DNA from: Elusimicrobiota bacterium
Lineage (GTDB): Bacteria > Elusimicrobiota > Elusimicrobia > UBA1565 > UBA9628
Assembly: GCA_016209035.1 (NCBI GenBank)
Contig: JACQWX010000065.1
Location: forward strand, 1 to 33,534
Reading direction: 5' to 3'
Length of the DNA stretch: 33,534 bases
A program made the position numbers and the translations under genes. The notes beneath the pieces are model-generated. The model saw nothing but the letters and a program-made list of their open reading frames with translations. It searched no databases and had not been told where the DNA came from. This document shows positions 1-7,924 of this stretch, piece after piece (positions within the stretch are counted from its first letter, which is position 1; every line of letters starts with the position of its first letter).

Positions 1-142
1 CGACGGGGCGTCTCGCAGGCCGACTTGGGCATGCAGGAGGCCGAGAGCCGAGCGCCGCCTCTAGGCGAGCGCGTCCCCGACGGATAGAGGCCGGGACGCT
101 TGCCCCCAGACGGGCCCGTCAAAAACTGGGTGAGGTCGAGTA

Positions 143-232
143 GGTGGTGTGTCAGGCATTGCGAAACTTGGCTCATGGCGACGGTGTCAACCGAGGGAAG
201 ATTGCGCAAGTTTCGCAATGCCTGACACCACC
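143..232. repeat. 90-bp inverted repeat at the 3' end of murG
   Basis: The left arm (143-170) and right arm (207-232) are reverse complements over 26 bp; the left arm carries one extra GT. The shared core reads GTCAGGCATTGCGAAACTTG and the loop is 36 nt. The right arm encodes the last residues of MurG and the murG TGA stop lies in the loop. The GGTGTCAGGC edge loosely resembles the GGTGCCAGGC edge of the 51-bp elements elsewhere in the window. It could act as a transcription-end hairpin or be a miniature REP-like or mobile palindrome. There is no T-run, so an intrinsic terminator is not favoured. Confidence 0.85.
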
Positions 233-1320
233 ACGACCGCGTCGGCGAGCCTGCGGGCGGTCTCCTCGGGCCCCGGGAGGCCGAGCTTGGCGTAGGCTCC
301 GGACATGCGCTCGAGGATCTCGCCGCTGGGGGCCGAGAGGAGGAGGTCCCGCAGGAGTCCCGGGAGCCGTTCCTCCAGCGCCTCGTCGGGCACCATGACC
401 GCGGCGCCAGCTCTGGAGAACACGAGGGCGTTCTGCGTCTGGTGGCCCAGGCTTGCGTGCGGGTAGGGCACGAGGATGGCGGGCTTGGCGCAAGCGGCGA
501 GTTCCGCCAGGGTGCTCGCGCCCGCCCGGGACACGACGAGGTCGGCCGCGGCGTAGACGGTCTCCATGTCCGAGACGTACTCGAAGACCGCCGCCGTCAC
601 CCCTGAGGCGGCATAGGCGCTGCGGACCTGCGCCGCCTCCCTGCGGCCGGCGAGGTGGGCGACCTGGACGCTCCCTCCCCGTTCCAGCGTCCGGGCCAGG
701 GCTTGCGGGAGGCACCGGTTGAGACTGCCGGCGCCTTGGCTGCCTCCGAAGACGAGGAGGGTCGTGGCCGAGGAGCTCAACCCCAGCTTGGCGCGGGCGG
801 GGCCGCGCTCGCCCGGCGCCCAGAGCCGGGGCCGGATGGGCGTGCCCGTCACGGTCCCATGCCGGTCGTTCCAGGGAGGCAGGCCCCAGAAGAGCTCCGC
901 GCCAAGCCCGACTGCCGCGCGGTTGGCCAGCCCCAGGACCGAATTGGAGTCGTGCACCGCCCGCGGCACGCCCAGCCGCGCCGCAGCGGCGACGGCCGGG
1001 AAAGTGAGGTAGCCGCCCATGCCGATCACCACGGCCGGGCGAAAGCTGCGCATGATCCTGGTGGCCAGGCCCACGGATGCCGCCGTTTGGCGCAGGACCC
1101 GCAGCCATTCGAAGGAAGGCATCCGGGGGAAACCCGCCAGATCGAGCTCGGCATAGGCGATGCCCTCGGCTTCGAGGGTCCCTAGGTTCGGGTCGGCCCG
1201 GCGCGTGAGGATCAGGACCTGCCAGCCGCGGGCCGTCAGGGTCTGGGCCAGGACCAATCCCGGGTAGAAGTGCCCCCCGGTGCCTCCGGCCGCGACGATG
1301 GCCCTTGGGTCCGCGGTCAA
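187..1320 (-). CDS. murG: UDP-GlcNAc:undecaprenyl-PP-MurNAc-pentapeptide GlcNAc transferase MurG
   Basis: This is the peripheral GT-B glycosyltransferase that adds GlcNAc to lipid I to make lipid II at the inner face of the membrane. The 377-aa product carries the N-terminal lipid-acceptor loop GGTGGH (residues 12-17), GMGGYLTFP, the GGSQGAGSLN donor-site motif, SRAGASTLAEL and LGHQTQNA, all MurG signatures. The start is TTG at 1320, because the stop of ftsW overlaps it as TTGA and a GAGG lies five bases upstream; a longer reading frame upstream of it is only ftsW in another frame. The last about 14 residues (ending AKLAQSSLG) come from the right arm of the 143-232 inverted repeat and are probably not ancestral. 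It is the last recognisable gene of the dcw operon here. Confidence 0.95.
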   Translation of the reverse strand: MTADPRAIVAAGGTGGHFYPGLVLAQTLTARGWQVLILTRRADPNLGTLEAEGIAYAELDLAGFPRMPSFEWLRVLRQTAASVGLATRIMRSFRPAVVIGMGGYLTFPAVAAAARLGVPRAVHDSNSVLGLANRAAVGLGAELFWGLPPWNDRHGTVTGTPIRPRLWAPGERGPARAKLGLSSSATTLLVFGGSQGAGSLNRCLPQALARTLERGGSVQVAHLAGRREAAQVRSAYAASGVTAAVFEYVSDMETVYAAADLVVSRAGASTLAELAACAKPAILVPYPHASLGHQTQNALVFSRAGAAVMVPDEALEERLPGLLRDLLLSAPSGEILERMSGAYAKLGLPGPEETARRLADAVVVVSGIAKLAQSSLG

Positions 1321-2435
1321 TCGGGCCTCGCCCGGGCGTCCGGAACGATCTGGGCCTGCCGGGAGATGTTGAGAAGGATGCCGAGGGCGACCAGGGTCGC
1401 CAGGAGCGACGAGCCGCCGAACGAGATGAAGGGCAGGGTCAGCCCCTTGGTGGGCAGGAGCCCCACGGACATGGACATGTTGATGAAGGCCTGGAGGCAG
1501 ATGTTGAGAGTCAGGCCCGTCGCCAGGAGGGCGCCGAAGAGGTTGGGGGCGAGCCGCGCCGCGCGCAGGCCGCGGACGAGGAGCCCCGCGAACAAGGCGA
1601 GGCAGCCCAGGGCGCCCAAGAGCCCGAGTTCCTCGCACAGCACCGGGAAGATGAAGTCCGTGTGCGGCGTCGGCAGATACATGAGCTTCAGTTTCGAGGC
1701 GCCGAGGCCTTTGCCGACCCATCCGCCCGACCCCACCGCCAGCAGGGCCTGCGCCATCTGGTAGCCTTGCCCCGGGCCGTCGACGCCGCCCGCCAGGAAG
1801 TTCAGCAGACGCTCGACGCGGTAAGGCTTGCGCCAGATCTCGTAGGCGATGACCGGTGATGCCAGGGCCGAGGCTGCCAGGAGGTGCTTGGTCCGGCTGC
1901 CCGCGACGAAAAGGACCAGCAGCATCACCGCGAACATGAGCACCGGCGTCCCGAGGTCCGGTTCAAGCCCGATGAGGACGAGCAGGACGGCGACGATGAC
2001 CGTGGGGACGATGAACCCCATCCAGGGACTTTCCAGCTTGCTCGCCTTGCGGTCGAGGTAGTAGGCCAGGAAGATGACCGAGGCGATCTTGGCAAACTCG
2101 GACGGCTGGAATCCGATCGGGCCGACGCGGACCCATCGGTGGACCTTGACCACCGGGTCGCAGAAGAGCGCGAGGATCAGGCCCGCGACCGTGACGCTGA
2201 AGATGGGCCAGATCCACTCCTTGAAGCGGTTGTAGTCGAATCGGCTTAAGGCTGCCATGGCCCAGAGCCCCAGCGCCCCCCAGAGGGCCTGCCTCTTCAG
2301 AAAATGGAAGGGGCCGAGCTGCTTCTGGTCTGCCCAGATGGCGCTCGCCGAGTAGACCATGATCAGGCCCACGGCCAGGAGCGCCGTCGCCAGCGCGAGC
2401 ATGACGTAGTCGAGCCGGGAACGGCGGCTGGTCAT
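1317..2435 (-). CDS. ftsW: Septal peptidoglycan glycosyltransferase FtsW
   Basis: SEDS-family polytopic membrane protein (372 aa) that polymerises lipid II at the division septum together with the class B PBP encoded upstream. Visible family motifs are VGPIGFQPSEFAK, PHTDFIFPVLCEELGLLGA and LPFISFGGSSL, with about ten hydrophobic segments. ATG at 2435 was chosen over an in-frame GTG-type start 13 codons upstream, because it falls one base after the murD stop and starts the short basic stretch before the first membrane helix. It overlaps murG by four bases (TTGA), so murG is probably translationally coupled to it. FtsW rather than RodA is inferred from the dcw context. Confidence 0.93.
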   Translation of the reverse strand: MTSRRSRLDYVMLALATALLAVGLIMVYSASAIWADQKQLGPFHFLKRQALWGALGLWAMAALSRFDYNRFKEWIWPIFSVTVAGLILALFCDPVVKVHRWVRVGPIGFQPSEFAKIASVIFLAYYLDRKASKLESPWMGFIVPTVIVAVLLVLIGLEPDLGTPVLMFAVMLLVLFVAGSRTKHLLAASALASPVIAYEIWRKPYRVERLLNFLAGGVDGPGQGYQMAQALLAVGSGGWVGKGLGASKLKLMYLPTPHTDFIFPVLCEELGLLGALGCLALFAGLLVRGLRAARLAPNLFGALLATGLTLNICLQAFINMSMSVGLLPTKGLTLPFISFGGSSLLATLVALGILLNISRQAQIVPDARARPD

Positions 2436-2436
2436 G

Positions 2437-3897
2437 CTACTTGCCTCGTGTCGCGAGCCTCCCCCGTGTCGCAAGCCTCCCCCCGCGGGGGAGGCGCGCA
2501 GTCGTGGGGGGCGTCCGCCGCAGGCGCTTCTCTTGCCGTTGTCGCATCAATTCCTTGAACTGCCTCCCCCTGTCCTCGAAGTCCTTGAATTGGTCGAACG
2601 AGGCGGCTGCCGGGGAGAGGAGCAGGATGTCGCCGGGCGCGCCCACCTTGAAGGCCGTGTCCGCGGCGACGGCGAGTTCCTTGCAGGGGAAGATGTGGAC
2701 GGTCCCGGCGAGGTCTTCCTCGACCTTGGCCGCGGCGCTCCCGATGGTGAGGATGCACTTGACGCGGCCGGGGATGAGGGACCTCAAGGGGGTGTAGGGG
2801 CTTCCCTTGTGCAGGCCGCCGAGTATGAGCATGACCCGGCCGCTCTCGGGCATGGACTTGAGCGCGACCATGGTGGAATCCACGTTCGTCGCCTTGGAAT
2901 CGTTGACGCAGCGGATGCCGCCCGCGGTTCCGCACTCCTCCAGCCGGTGCTCCACGCCCTTGAAGGAGGCCAGCCCCGCGCGCGCGGCGGCGGGCTTGAC
3001 TCCTTGGCAGAGCGCCAGGAGGACCGCGGCCATGGCGTTGTGGAGGTTGTGCTCGCCGGGGATGGCGGGCGGGGGGAAGGAGGCCTCGGCTTCGCCGGGC
3101 AGCCGCGCGCGGATTCTCCCTCCCTCCATCCACGCGTGGACGCCCAGGGCCTTGGGGCCGAAGAAGAGCCTCCTCGAAGGGCATCGCCGGGAGAGCTTCA
3201 TGGTGAGCGGGTCGAAGGCGTTGAAGACGCACCAGTGGTCCGGGCCCTGCTCGCGGAATATCCTGGCTTTCGCCTCGATGTAGCCGGCCATGGCGCCGTG
3301 GTGTTCGATGTGGTCGGCGGTGATGTTCAGGATGGCCGCGGCGTCCGGCCGGAAGCGGCGGCTGTCTTCGAGCTGGTAGCTCGATGCCTCTAGGACGAGG
3401 GCGTCCTTGGGCCCCGTTCGGACGGCGACTTCGGAGGCCGGGATGCCGACGTTCCCGGCCAGGTGCGTCTTGCCCCCGCCCGGGAAGCCCTTGGAGAAGA
3501 CGGCGGCGGTCAGGGAGGCGGTCGTCGTCTTGCCGTTGGTCCCCGTGATCGCGACGAGCTTCTTGGCGCGGGAGAATGCCAGCGCCGTCTCCACCTCGCT
3601 GAAGATCGGGATGCCCGCGGCCTCGATCCTGGCGATGATGGGGGCGCTGCGCGCGATGCCGGGGCTCTTGACGACGAAGCCGCATTTGAGCACGCGGTCG
3701 CCGTGCCCGGACCCTTCCCACACGAGGCCCGCCGGGAGCCTGGCCGAGGCCTTGACCTCGGCGGCCGGCCGCGTGTCGCTCCCGAAGACCGAGAAGCCCC
3801 TGCGCAGGAGGAGCCTCGCGGCCGCCAGCCCCGATCTCCCCAGCCCCAGGACGCAGGCCCGCTGGCCCTTGCGCTTCGACGGCTCGAATCCGGTCAT
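2437..3897 (-). CDS. murD: UDP-N-acetylmuramoyl-L-alanine--D-glutamate ligase MurD
   Basis: Cytoplasmic ATP-dependent Mur ligase that adds D-glutamate to UDP-MurNAc-L-Ala. Seen in order: an N-terminal Rossmann-like segment with VLGLGRSGLAAA (16-27), the P-loop GTNGKTTT (119-126), NITADHIEHHG (191-201), a lysine in YIEAKARIF that matches the carbamylated lysine of the family, GEHNLHNAMAA, VEHRLE, NDSKATN and the C-terminal LLSPAAASFDQFKDFEDRG. At 486 aa it is longer than usual. The excess is a basic tail after about residue 456 that contains a duplicated RLATRG unit, encoded by an 18-nt tandem repeat and a strong hairpin (2444-2495). The gap to mraY is 49 nt. Confidence 0.95.
   Translation of the reverse strand: MTGFEPSKRKGQRACVLGLGRSGLAAARLLLRRGFSVFGSDTRPAAEVKASARLPAGLVWEGSGHGDRVLKCGFVVKSPGIARSAPIIARIEAAGIPIFSEVETALAFSRAKKLVAITGTNGKTTTASLTAAVFSKGFPGGGKTHLAGNVGIPASEVAVRTGPKDALVLEASSYQLEDSRRFRPDAAAILNITADHIEHHGAMAGYIEAKARIFREQGPDHWCVFNAFDPLTMKLSRRCPSRRLFFGPKALGVHAWMEGGRIRARLPGEAEASFPPPAIPGEHNLHNAMAAVLLALCQGVKPAAARAGLASFKGVEHRLEECGTAGGIRCVNDSKATNVDSTMVALKSMPESGRVMLILGGLHKGSPYTPLRSLIPGRVKCILTIGSAAAKVEEDLAGTVHIFPCKELAVAADTAFKVGAPGDILLLSPAAASFDQFKDFEDRGRQFKELMRQRQEKRLRRTPPTTARLPRGGRLATRGRLATRGK
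2444..2495. repeat. 18-nt tandem repeat plus 21-nt hairpin in the murD tail
   Basis: Two 18-nt units (2444-2461 and 2462-2479) differ at two positions and encode the doubled RLATRG of the MurD C-terminus. They abut a hairpin at 2475-2495 with a perfect 9-bp stem (GCCTCCCCC with GGGGGAGGC) and a 3-nt loop. On the minus strand the hairpin forms about 40-60 nt before the ftsW start, so it could slow translation or limit readthrough at the murD-ftsW junction. This is inference; no T-run follows. Confidence 0.8.
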
Positions 3898-3946
3898 GGT
3901 CGCTTCCCAAGGCGATGGACGCGACCATTTCCTCGCTTATGCTCGG

Positions 3947-5032
3947 TCATCTGAGTTTGAGGGAGGCCATGGCCGCGAGCATCATGACGATGCCTACGAT
4001 CCAGAACCGGACGGTCACCTTCGGCTCCGCGATGCCGCCCAGCTCGAAATGATGGTGGATGGGCGCCATGCGGAAGAGGCGCTTGCCCCTGCGCAGCTTG
4101 TACGACGACATCTGGAGGATGACGGAGAGGGTCTCGATGACGAAGACCCCCCCGACGATGGGGAGGAGCAGCTCCTGCTTGACGCACAGGGCCCCGACGG
4201 CGACGGCGCCGCCCAGGAAGAGGGAGCCCGTGTCGCCCATGAAGACCTCGGCCGGGTAGGCGTTGAACCACAAGAACCCCAGGCAGGCGCCGACCGTGGC
4301 CGCCATGTAGACGGCGATCTCGCCGGCCCCGAAGACCGGGATGATGCGCAAGTAGGCCGAGATCTTCGCGTGGCCCGCGACATAGGCGAAGACGCCGTAG
4401 GCGATGGCGCAGAAGATGATGGACCCGGCGGCCAACCCGTCGAGCCCGTCCGTGAGGTTCACCGCGTTGGAGGAGCCCACGATCATGAGCACGGCGAGCA
4501 CGAAGTAGAGGACCCCGAGCTCGACGAAGAGCTCCTTGGCGTAGGGGACGTTGAGGGTGGTGGGGAAGGCGCTGTTGGGCGGGGCGACCGCAAGGTAGCC
4601 GACCGCGAGGACCGCCAGCGCCACCTGCGCCGTCAGCTTGGCCTTGGACGGGATGCCGCCCGCGTCCCGACGGACCAGTTTGGACCAGTCATCCCAGGCG
4701 CCCAGCCCCGCCAGGACGGCGGAGACGGCGAGCATCAGCCAGGTGAAGCGGTTGTCCGGCCGCATCCAGAGCAGGCAGCTCGACGCCAGCGCGAGGAACA
4801 GGAGCATCCCCCCCATGGTCGGCGTGCCTTGCTTGCCCAGGTGGCTCTGCGGCCCATCGGCCCTTTGAATCTGGCCGATCTTGCGCCGGCGGAGAGCCGA
4901 AATGAGCACGGGACCCAGGATGAGCGAGACGGCCAGGGCGGTGAGCGCCGCGCCTCCAGCCCGGAAGGTGATGTACTGGAAGACGTTCAACGGGCTCCAG
5001 AGGCCGTGCAGGCTGCTGAGATAGTAGAGCAT
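3947..5032 (-). CDS. mraY: Phospho-MurNAc-pentapeptide transferase MraY
   Basis: Integral membrane enzyme that transfers phospho-MurNAc-pentapeptide to undecaprenyl phosphate, making lipid I. At 361 aa it has the standard family length. Motifs are GKQGTPTMGG (67-76), the Asp pair in WDDWSK (about 114-115), NLTDGLDGL (192-200), FNAYPAEVFMGDTGS (256-270) and the histidine cluster MAPIHHHFE (322-330), together with about ten hydrophobic segments. The ATG at 5032 lies one base after the murF stop. Position between murF and murD is the canonical dcw order. Confidence 0.97.
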   Translation of the reverse strand: MLYYLSSLHGLWSPLNVFQYITFRAGGAALTALAVSLILGPVLISALRRRKIGQIQRADGPQSHLGKQGTPTMGGMLLFLALASSCLLWMRPDNRFTWLMLAVSAVLAGLGAWDDWSKLVRRDAGGIPSKAKLTAQVALAVLAVGYLAVAPPNSAFPTTLNVPYAKELFVELGVLYFVLAVLMIVGSSNAVNLTDGLDGLAAGSIIFCAIAYGVFAYVAGHAKISAYLRIIPVFGAGEIAVYMAATVGACLGFLWFNAYPAEVFMGDTGSLFLGGAVAVGALCVKQELLLPIVGGVFVIETLSVILQMSSYKLRRGKRLFRMAPIHHHFELGGIAEPKVTVRFWIVGIVMMLAAMASLKLR

Positions 5033-5033
5033 T

Positions 5034-6425
5034 TTAGGCCCTCCCGAACCGGTCGAGTATGTCCTCGAACCGCATCGCCCGGGAAGCCTTGAGGAACAGG
5101 GCCGCGTCCGGCGCGAACTCGCAGCGCAGCTCCTCCAGCCAGGACTGGGGCTCGTTGGCGTGGCGGACCCGAAACGTTACGCCTGCGGCGGCCAGGGGCT
5201 TGAAGGCGTTGGCCATCTCCGGCCCCGCCAGATAGACGGACCGCAGTGGCAGGCCGGCCAGCCACACGCCCAGTTCCTCGTGCAGGCGCGGCGATTCGGG
5301 GCCCAGCTCCTTCATGTCGCCCAACACCAAGACCTTGGCCTTGGAGGAGAACTCCCGGCAGAAGGCAAGGATGGCGGCTTTCATGGAGGCGGGGTTGGCG
5401 TTGTACGCGTCGAGCACGACCTCGCAGCCCGAGGGGTGCTTCATGCGCTCCAGGCGCATCGGGGCTGGACGGAAGTCCTCGAGGCCCTTGACGATGGCGG
5501 TCGCGTCGATGCCCGCCGCCCAGGCCGCGGCCGCGGCCGCGGCCGCGTTGGCCAGGTTGAAGTCGCCGAAGGAGTCCAGGCGCACGCGCACCTTGCGCCG
5601 GTCGATGACGAGCCCGTCGGGCGGGACGATCCTGACCCGGGAGCGGGGCGCCAAGCCGAAGGTGACCGCCCTGCGTCCCAGGCCCGTTTCGAGCGGCGCG
5701 AGCCATGGGTCGTCGGTATTGACGACGACCTTGCCGTCGGCCGGCACGGCCGCGATCAGCTCGGACTTGGCCTTGAAGGCGCCTTCGAGGCTGCCGAAGA
5801 ACTCGAGGTGCGCGGGTCCGATGTTCAGCAGGACGCCCACCGTCGGCTGGGTCACGGCGCCCAGTTCCGCGATGTCGCCGGGGCGGGAGGCGCCCATCTC
5901 GAAGACGCCGTAGCGGTGCTGGCCGGTCAGCTCGAGGACCGAAAGGGGCAGGCCGACCTGGTTGTTCAGGTTGCCGACGCTCGCGCAGGTCGCGCCGACC
6001 CTCAGGCAGATGCACCGCACCATCTCCTTGGTGGTGGTCTTGCCGTTGGAGCCCGTGATGCCCACGACGGGCAGGTCGAAGCGCCGCCGATGATGGGCGG
6101 CGAGGCTCAGGAGGGCCTTGAGCGTGTCCGAGACCTCGATGACGTTGGCCGGCCTGGGCCCGCTCTTCAGGCGCCCGGCCGCGACGACCCAGCCCGAGGA
6201 CCTTGAGGCGATCTCGGCCGTCAGGAAGTCGTGGGCGTCGAAGCGCGCCCCTTTGAGCGCCCAGAAGACCTGGCCCTGGGCCAGGGTCCGGGAATCCGTC
6301 GATATCGAGACGACCCGCCCGGAGGGGGCCTGCGGGGTGCCTGTCCAGGGGACAGGTCGGGCCGGGGGCAGGAGTCTTCCGCCCGAGGCGCGGGCGAGCT
6401 CCTCGAAGGTCAGGTCGAGGTTGAT
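5034..6425 (-). CDS. murF: UDP-MurNAc-tripeptide--D-Ala-D-Ala ligase MurF, apparent ATC start
   Basis: Cytoplasmic Mur ligase that completes the pentapeptide by adding D-Ala-D-Ala. The open frame encodes the whole N-terminal substrate domain (SISTDSRTLAQGQVFWALKG, then RFDAHDFL), then the P-loop GSNGKTTTK (about 125-133), KAKSEL, NTDDPW, FNLANAAAA and VLDAYNANPASMKAA. The frame is open back to about 6597, yet the first in-frame ATG, GTG or TTG is a GTG at 6065 inside the ATP site, which would delete some 120 residues. I place the start at ATC 6425, because AAAGGGAGG lies five bases upstream and the resulting N-LDLTFEELARASGG fits the usual MurF N-terminus and length (463 aa). A CTG at 6413, overlapping the murE stop as CTGA, is the alternative but has poor ribosome-site spacing. 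The product is confident; the start is inference. Confidence 0.9.
   Translation of the reverse strand: MNLDLTFEELARASGGRLLPPARPVPWTGTPQAPSGRVVSISTDSRTLAQGQVFWALKGARFDAHDFLTAEIASRSSGWVVAAGRLKSGPRPANVIEVSDTLKALLSLAAHHRRRFDLPVVGITGSNGKTTTKEMVRCICLRVGATCASVGNLNNQVGLPLSVLELTGQHRYGVFEMGASRPGDIAELGAVTQPTVGVLLNIGPAHLEFFGSLEGAFKAKSELIAAVPADGKVVVNTDDPWLAPLETGLGRRAVTFGLAPRSRVRIVPPDGLVIDRRKVRVRLDSFGDFNLANAAAAAAAAWAAGIDATAIVKGLEDFRPAPMRLERMKHPSGCEVVLDAYNANPASMKAAILAFCREFSSKAKVLVLGDMKELGPESPRLHEELGVWLAGLPLRSVYLAGPEMANAFKPLAAAGVTFRVRHANEPQSWLEELRCEFAPDAALFLKASRAMRFEDILDRFGRA
5523..5547. repeat. murF: GC-only hexamer microsatellite inside murF
   Basis: Four copies of the hexamer GGCCGC plus one base run through murF and encode the poly-alanine stretch after FNLAN. 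The unit is a multiple of three, so slippage would add or remove Ala-Ala without a frameshift. A milder GCC-rich alanine run lies at the equivalent place in murE. This spot follows the conserved HNxxNA-like helix of Mur ligases, where alanine runs are tolerated. Confidence 0.8.
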
Positions 6426-7924
6426 GGCTCCCTCCCTTTCAGGGCGGCGATCGCGTCCCTCGCGGCCTCGCGGTCGTCGAAGGGGATGGTGCGCCCCCTC
6501 AGGATCTGGCGGTCCTCGTGGCCTTTGCCGGCGATGAGCACGATGTCGCCCGGGCGGGCCGCGCCGACCGCCTCCCGGATGGCGTCCCGTCGGTCAGGGA
6601 CGACCGTGAAGTTCGCCAAGCCCCCCGCCTTGATGCCCTCCGAAATCTCCGCGATGATGGCGAGGGGGTCCTCGCCGCGCGGGTTGTCGCTCGTGACGAT
6701 CGCCAGGTCGCTCGCGCGGCAGGCGGAGAGGCCCATGGGCCCTCGTTTCGTCCGGTCCCGGTCGCCTCCGCAGCCGAAGACCGTGATGAGCCTGCCGTGC
6801 GGGAGCTCCTTGAGGTAGCCGAGGACCGTCTCCAGAGCCGAGTCGGTGTGCGCGTAGTCCACGAAGACGCGGAAGTCCTGTCCGGCGTCTACCGGCTCGA
6901 GCCTGCCGGGGACGCTACCTAGGCTTTGGAGGCCCGCGGCGATGCCGGCCCCGTCGAGTCCCAAGCCCGCGGCGGCGGCCGCCGCCGCCATCGCGTTGTA
7001 GACGTTGTGGATGCCGACGAGCTTCAGCCTGACCTTCCTCTTGCGGCCCTCGTACGCGAGGTCGAATTCGGTCCCGTCCGCGGAGAGCGCCAAACGGGTG
7101 GCCCGCAGCCGGGCCTTGCTCTTGAGCCCGTATGTCCACCCGACGGCCCCGTCCGCCGCTCTCAGGAGAGCGGCGGAGCGGGGGTCGTCGGCATTGACCG
7201 CCGCGACCCGCCGTTTCTTCGACGACGACGCGCGGCAGAGGAGCTCGAAGAGCCTCGACTTGGCCTTGAAGTACTCCTCGGTCGTCTTGTGGAAGTCGAG
7301 GTGGTCGCGGCCCAAGTTGGTGAAGACGGCCGCGTCGAACTCGATCTCGTCGGCGCGCTTGAGCGCGAGGGCGTGGGAGGAGACCTCCATGGCGACGTGC
7401 GTCGCTCCGCCGTCCTTGAAGCGCCTCATCAGCCTCAGCAGTTCGAGGGAGATGGGGGTGGTGTTGACGGCCTCCACCTCTCTCCCCTGGAACCGGTAGT
7501 TGACCGTCCCGATGACCGCAGGCCTTCCCCCGCACGCCGTGACCACGGATTCGATGAAGTAGGTCGTGGTGGTCTTCCCGTTGGTCCCGGTCACGCCCAC
7601 CACGGCAAGGGACGACGACGGCCTGCCGAAGAAGAGGTCAGCCACCCTCCCCATGGCCGCGTGCACGTCCTGGACCTGGATCCAGGTGGCGGCGAGGCTC
7701 ACGGGCGCGGGAGGTGGGCGCAGCTCGCTGATGACGACGGTCGCGCCCCGCTGGCACGCGGCCTTGACGTAGCGGTTGGCGTCCGTCTTGGAGCCCGGCA
7801 CCGCGAAGAAGACCTCCCCAGGACCGACCGTCCGGGAGTCATGGGAGAGCCCCGCGACCTCGGTGTCGGTCCGGCCGCAGACCGCCAAGGGCGGGGTGCT
7901 CCGGAGGAGGTCGGAGAGCCTCAT
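6410..7924 (-). CDS. murE: UDP-MurNAc-L-Ala-D-Glu:meso-diaminopimelate ligase MurE
   Basis: Cytoplasmic Mur ligase adding the third residue of the stem peptide. Motifs: SHDSRTVGPGEVFFAVPG (27-44), P-loop GTNGKTTT (113-120), EVSSHALALKR, FTNLGRDHLDFH, the KAKSRLF lysine, GIHNVYNAMAA, DYAHTDSALE, FGCGGDRDRTKRGPMG and SDNPRGEDP. The DNPR tetrad (413-416) is the family marker for meso-diaminopimelate rather than lysine, which indicates the wall chemistry of this organism. The 504-aa length is typical. Its ATG shares one base with the ftsI stop (TGATG). Its 3' end carries the ribosome-binding sequence used by murF. Confidence 0.96.
   Translation of the reverse strand: MRLSDLLRSTPPLAVCGRTDTEVAGLSHDSRTVGPGEVFFAVPGSKTDANRYVKAACQRGATVVISELRPPPAPVSLAATWIQVQDVHAAMGRVADLFFGRPSSSLAVVGVTGTNGKTTTTYFIESVVTACGGRPAVIGTVNYRFQGREVEAVNTTPISLELLRLMRRFKDGGATHVAMEVSSHALALKRADEIEFDAAVFTNLGRDHLDFHKTTEEYFKAKSRLFELLCRASSSKKRRVAAVNADDPRSAALLRAADGAVGWTYGLKSKARLRATRLALSADGTEFDLAYEGRKRKVRLKLVGIHNVYNAMAAAAAAAGLGLDGAGIAAGLQSLGSVPGRLEPVDAGQDFRVFVDYAHTDSALETVLGYLKELPHGRLITVFGCGGDRDRTKRGPMGLSACRASDLAIVTSDNPRGEDPLAIIAEISEGIKAGGLANFTVVPDRRDAIREAVGAARPGDIVLIAGKGHEDRQILRGRTIPFDDREAARDAIAALKGREPSTST

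Noticed and set aside
1..142. Open reading frame 1-87 on the plus strand ending in TAG, and an open minus frame starting at a TTG; hairpin 71-99
   Set aside because: Both strands are open over this short GC-rich stretch and neither shows a known motif; the minus frame does not look like MurC. The 7-bp stem at 71-99 lacks a T-run. Too little to call a gene or terminator.
3407..5092. 561-codon plus-strand ORF opposite murD and mraY
   Set aside because: Antisense shadow: Asp/Glu/Arg/Gly-rich, no homology, and covered by two clear Mur genes.
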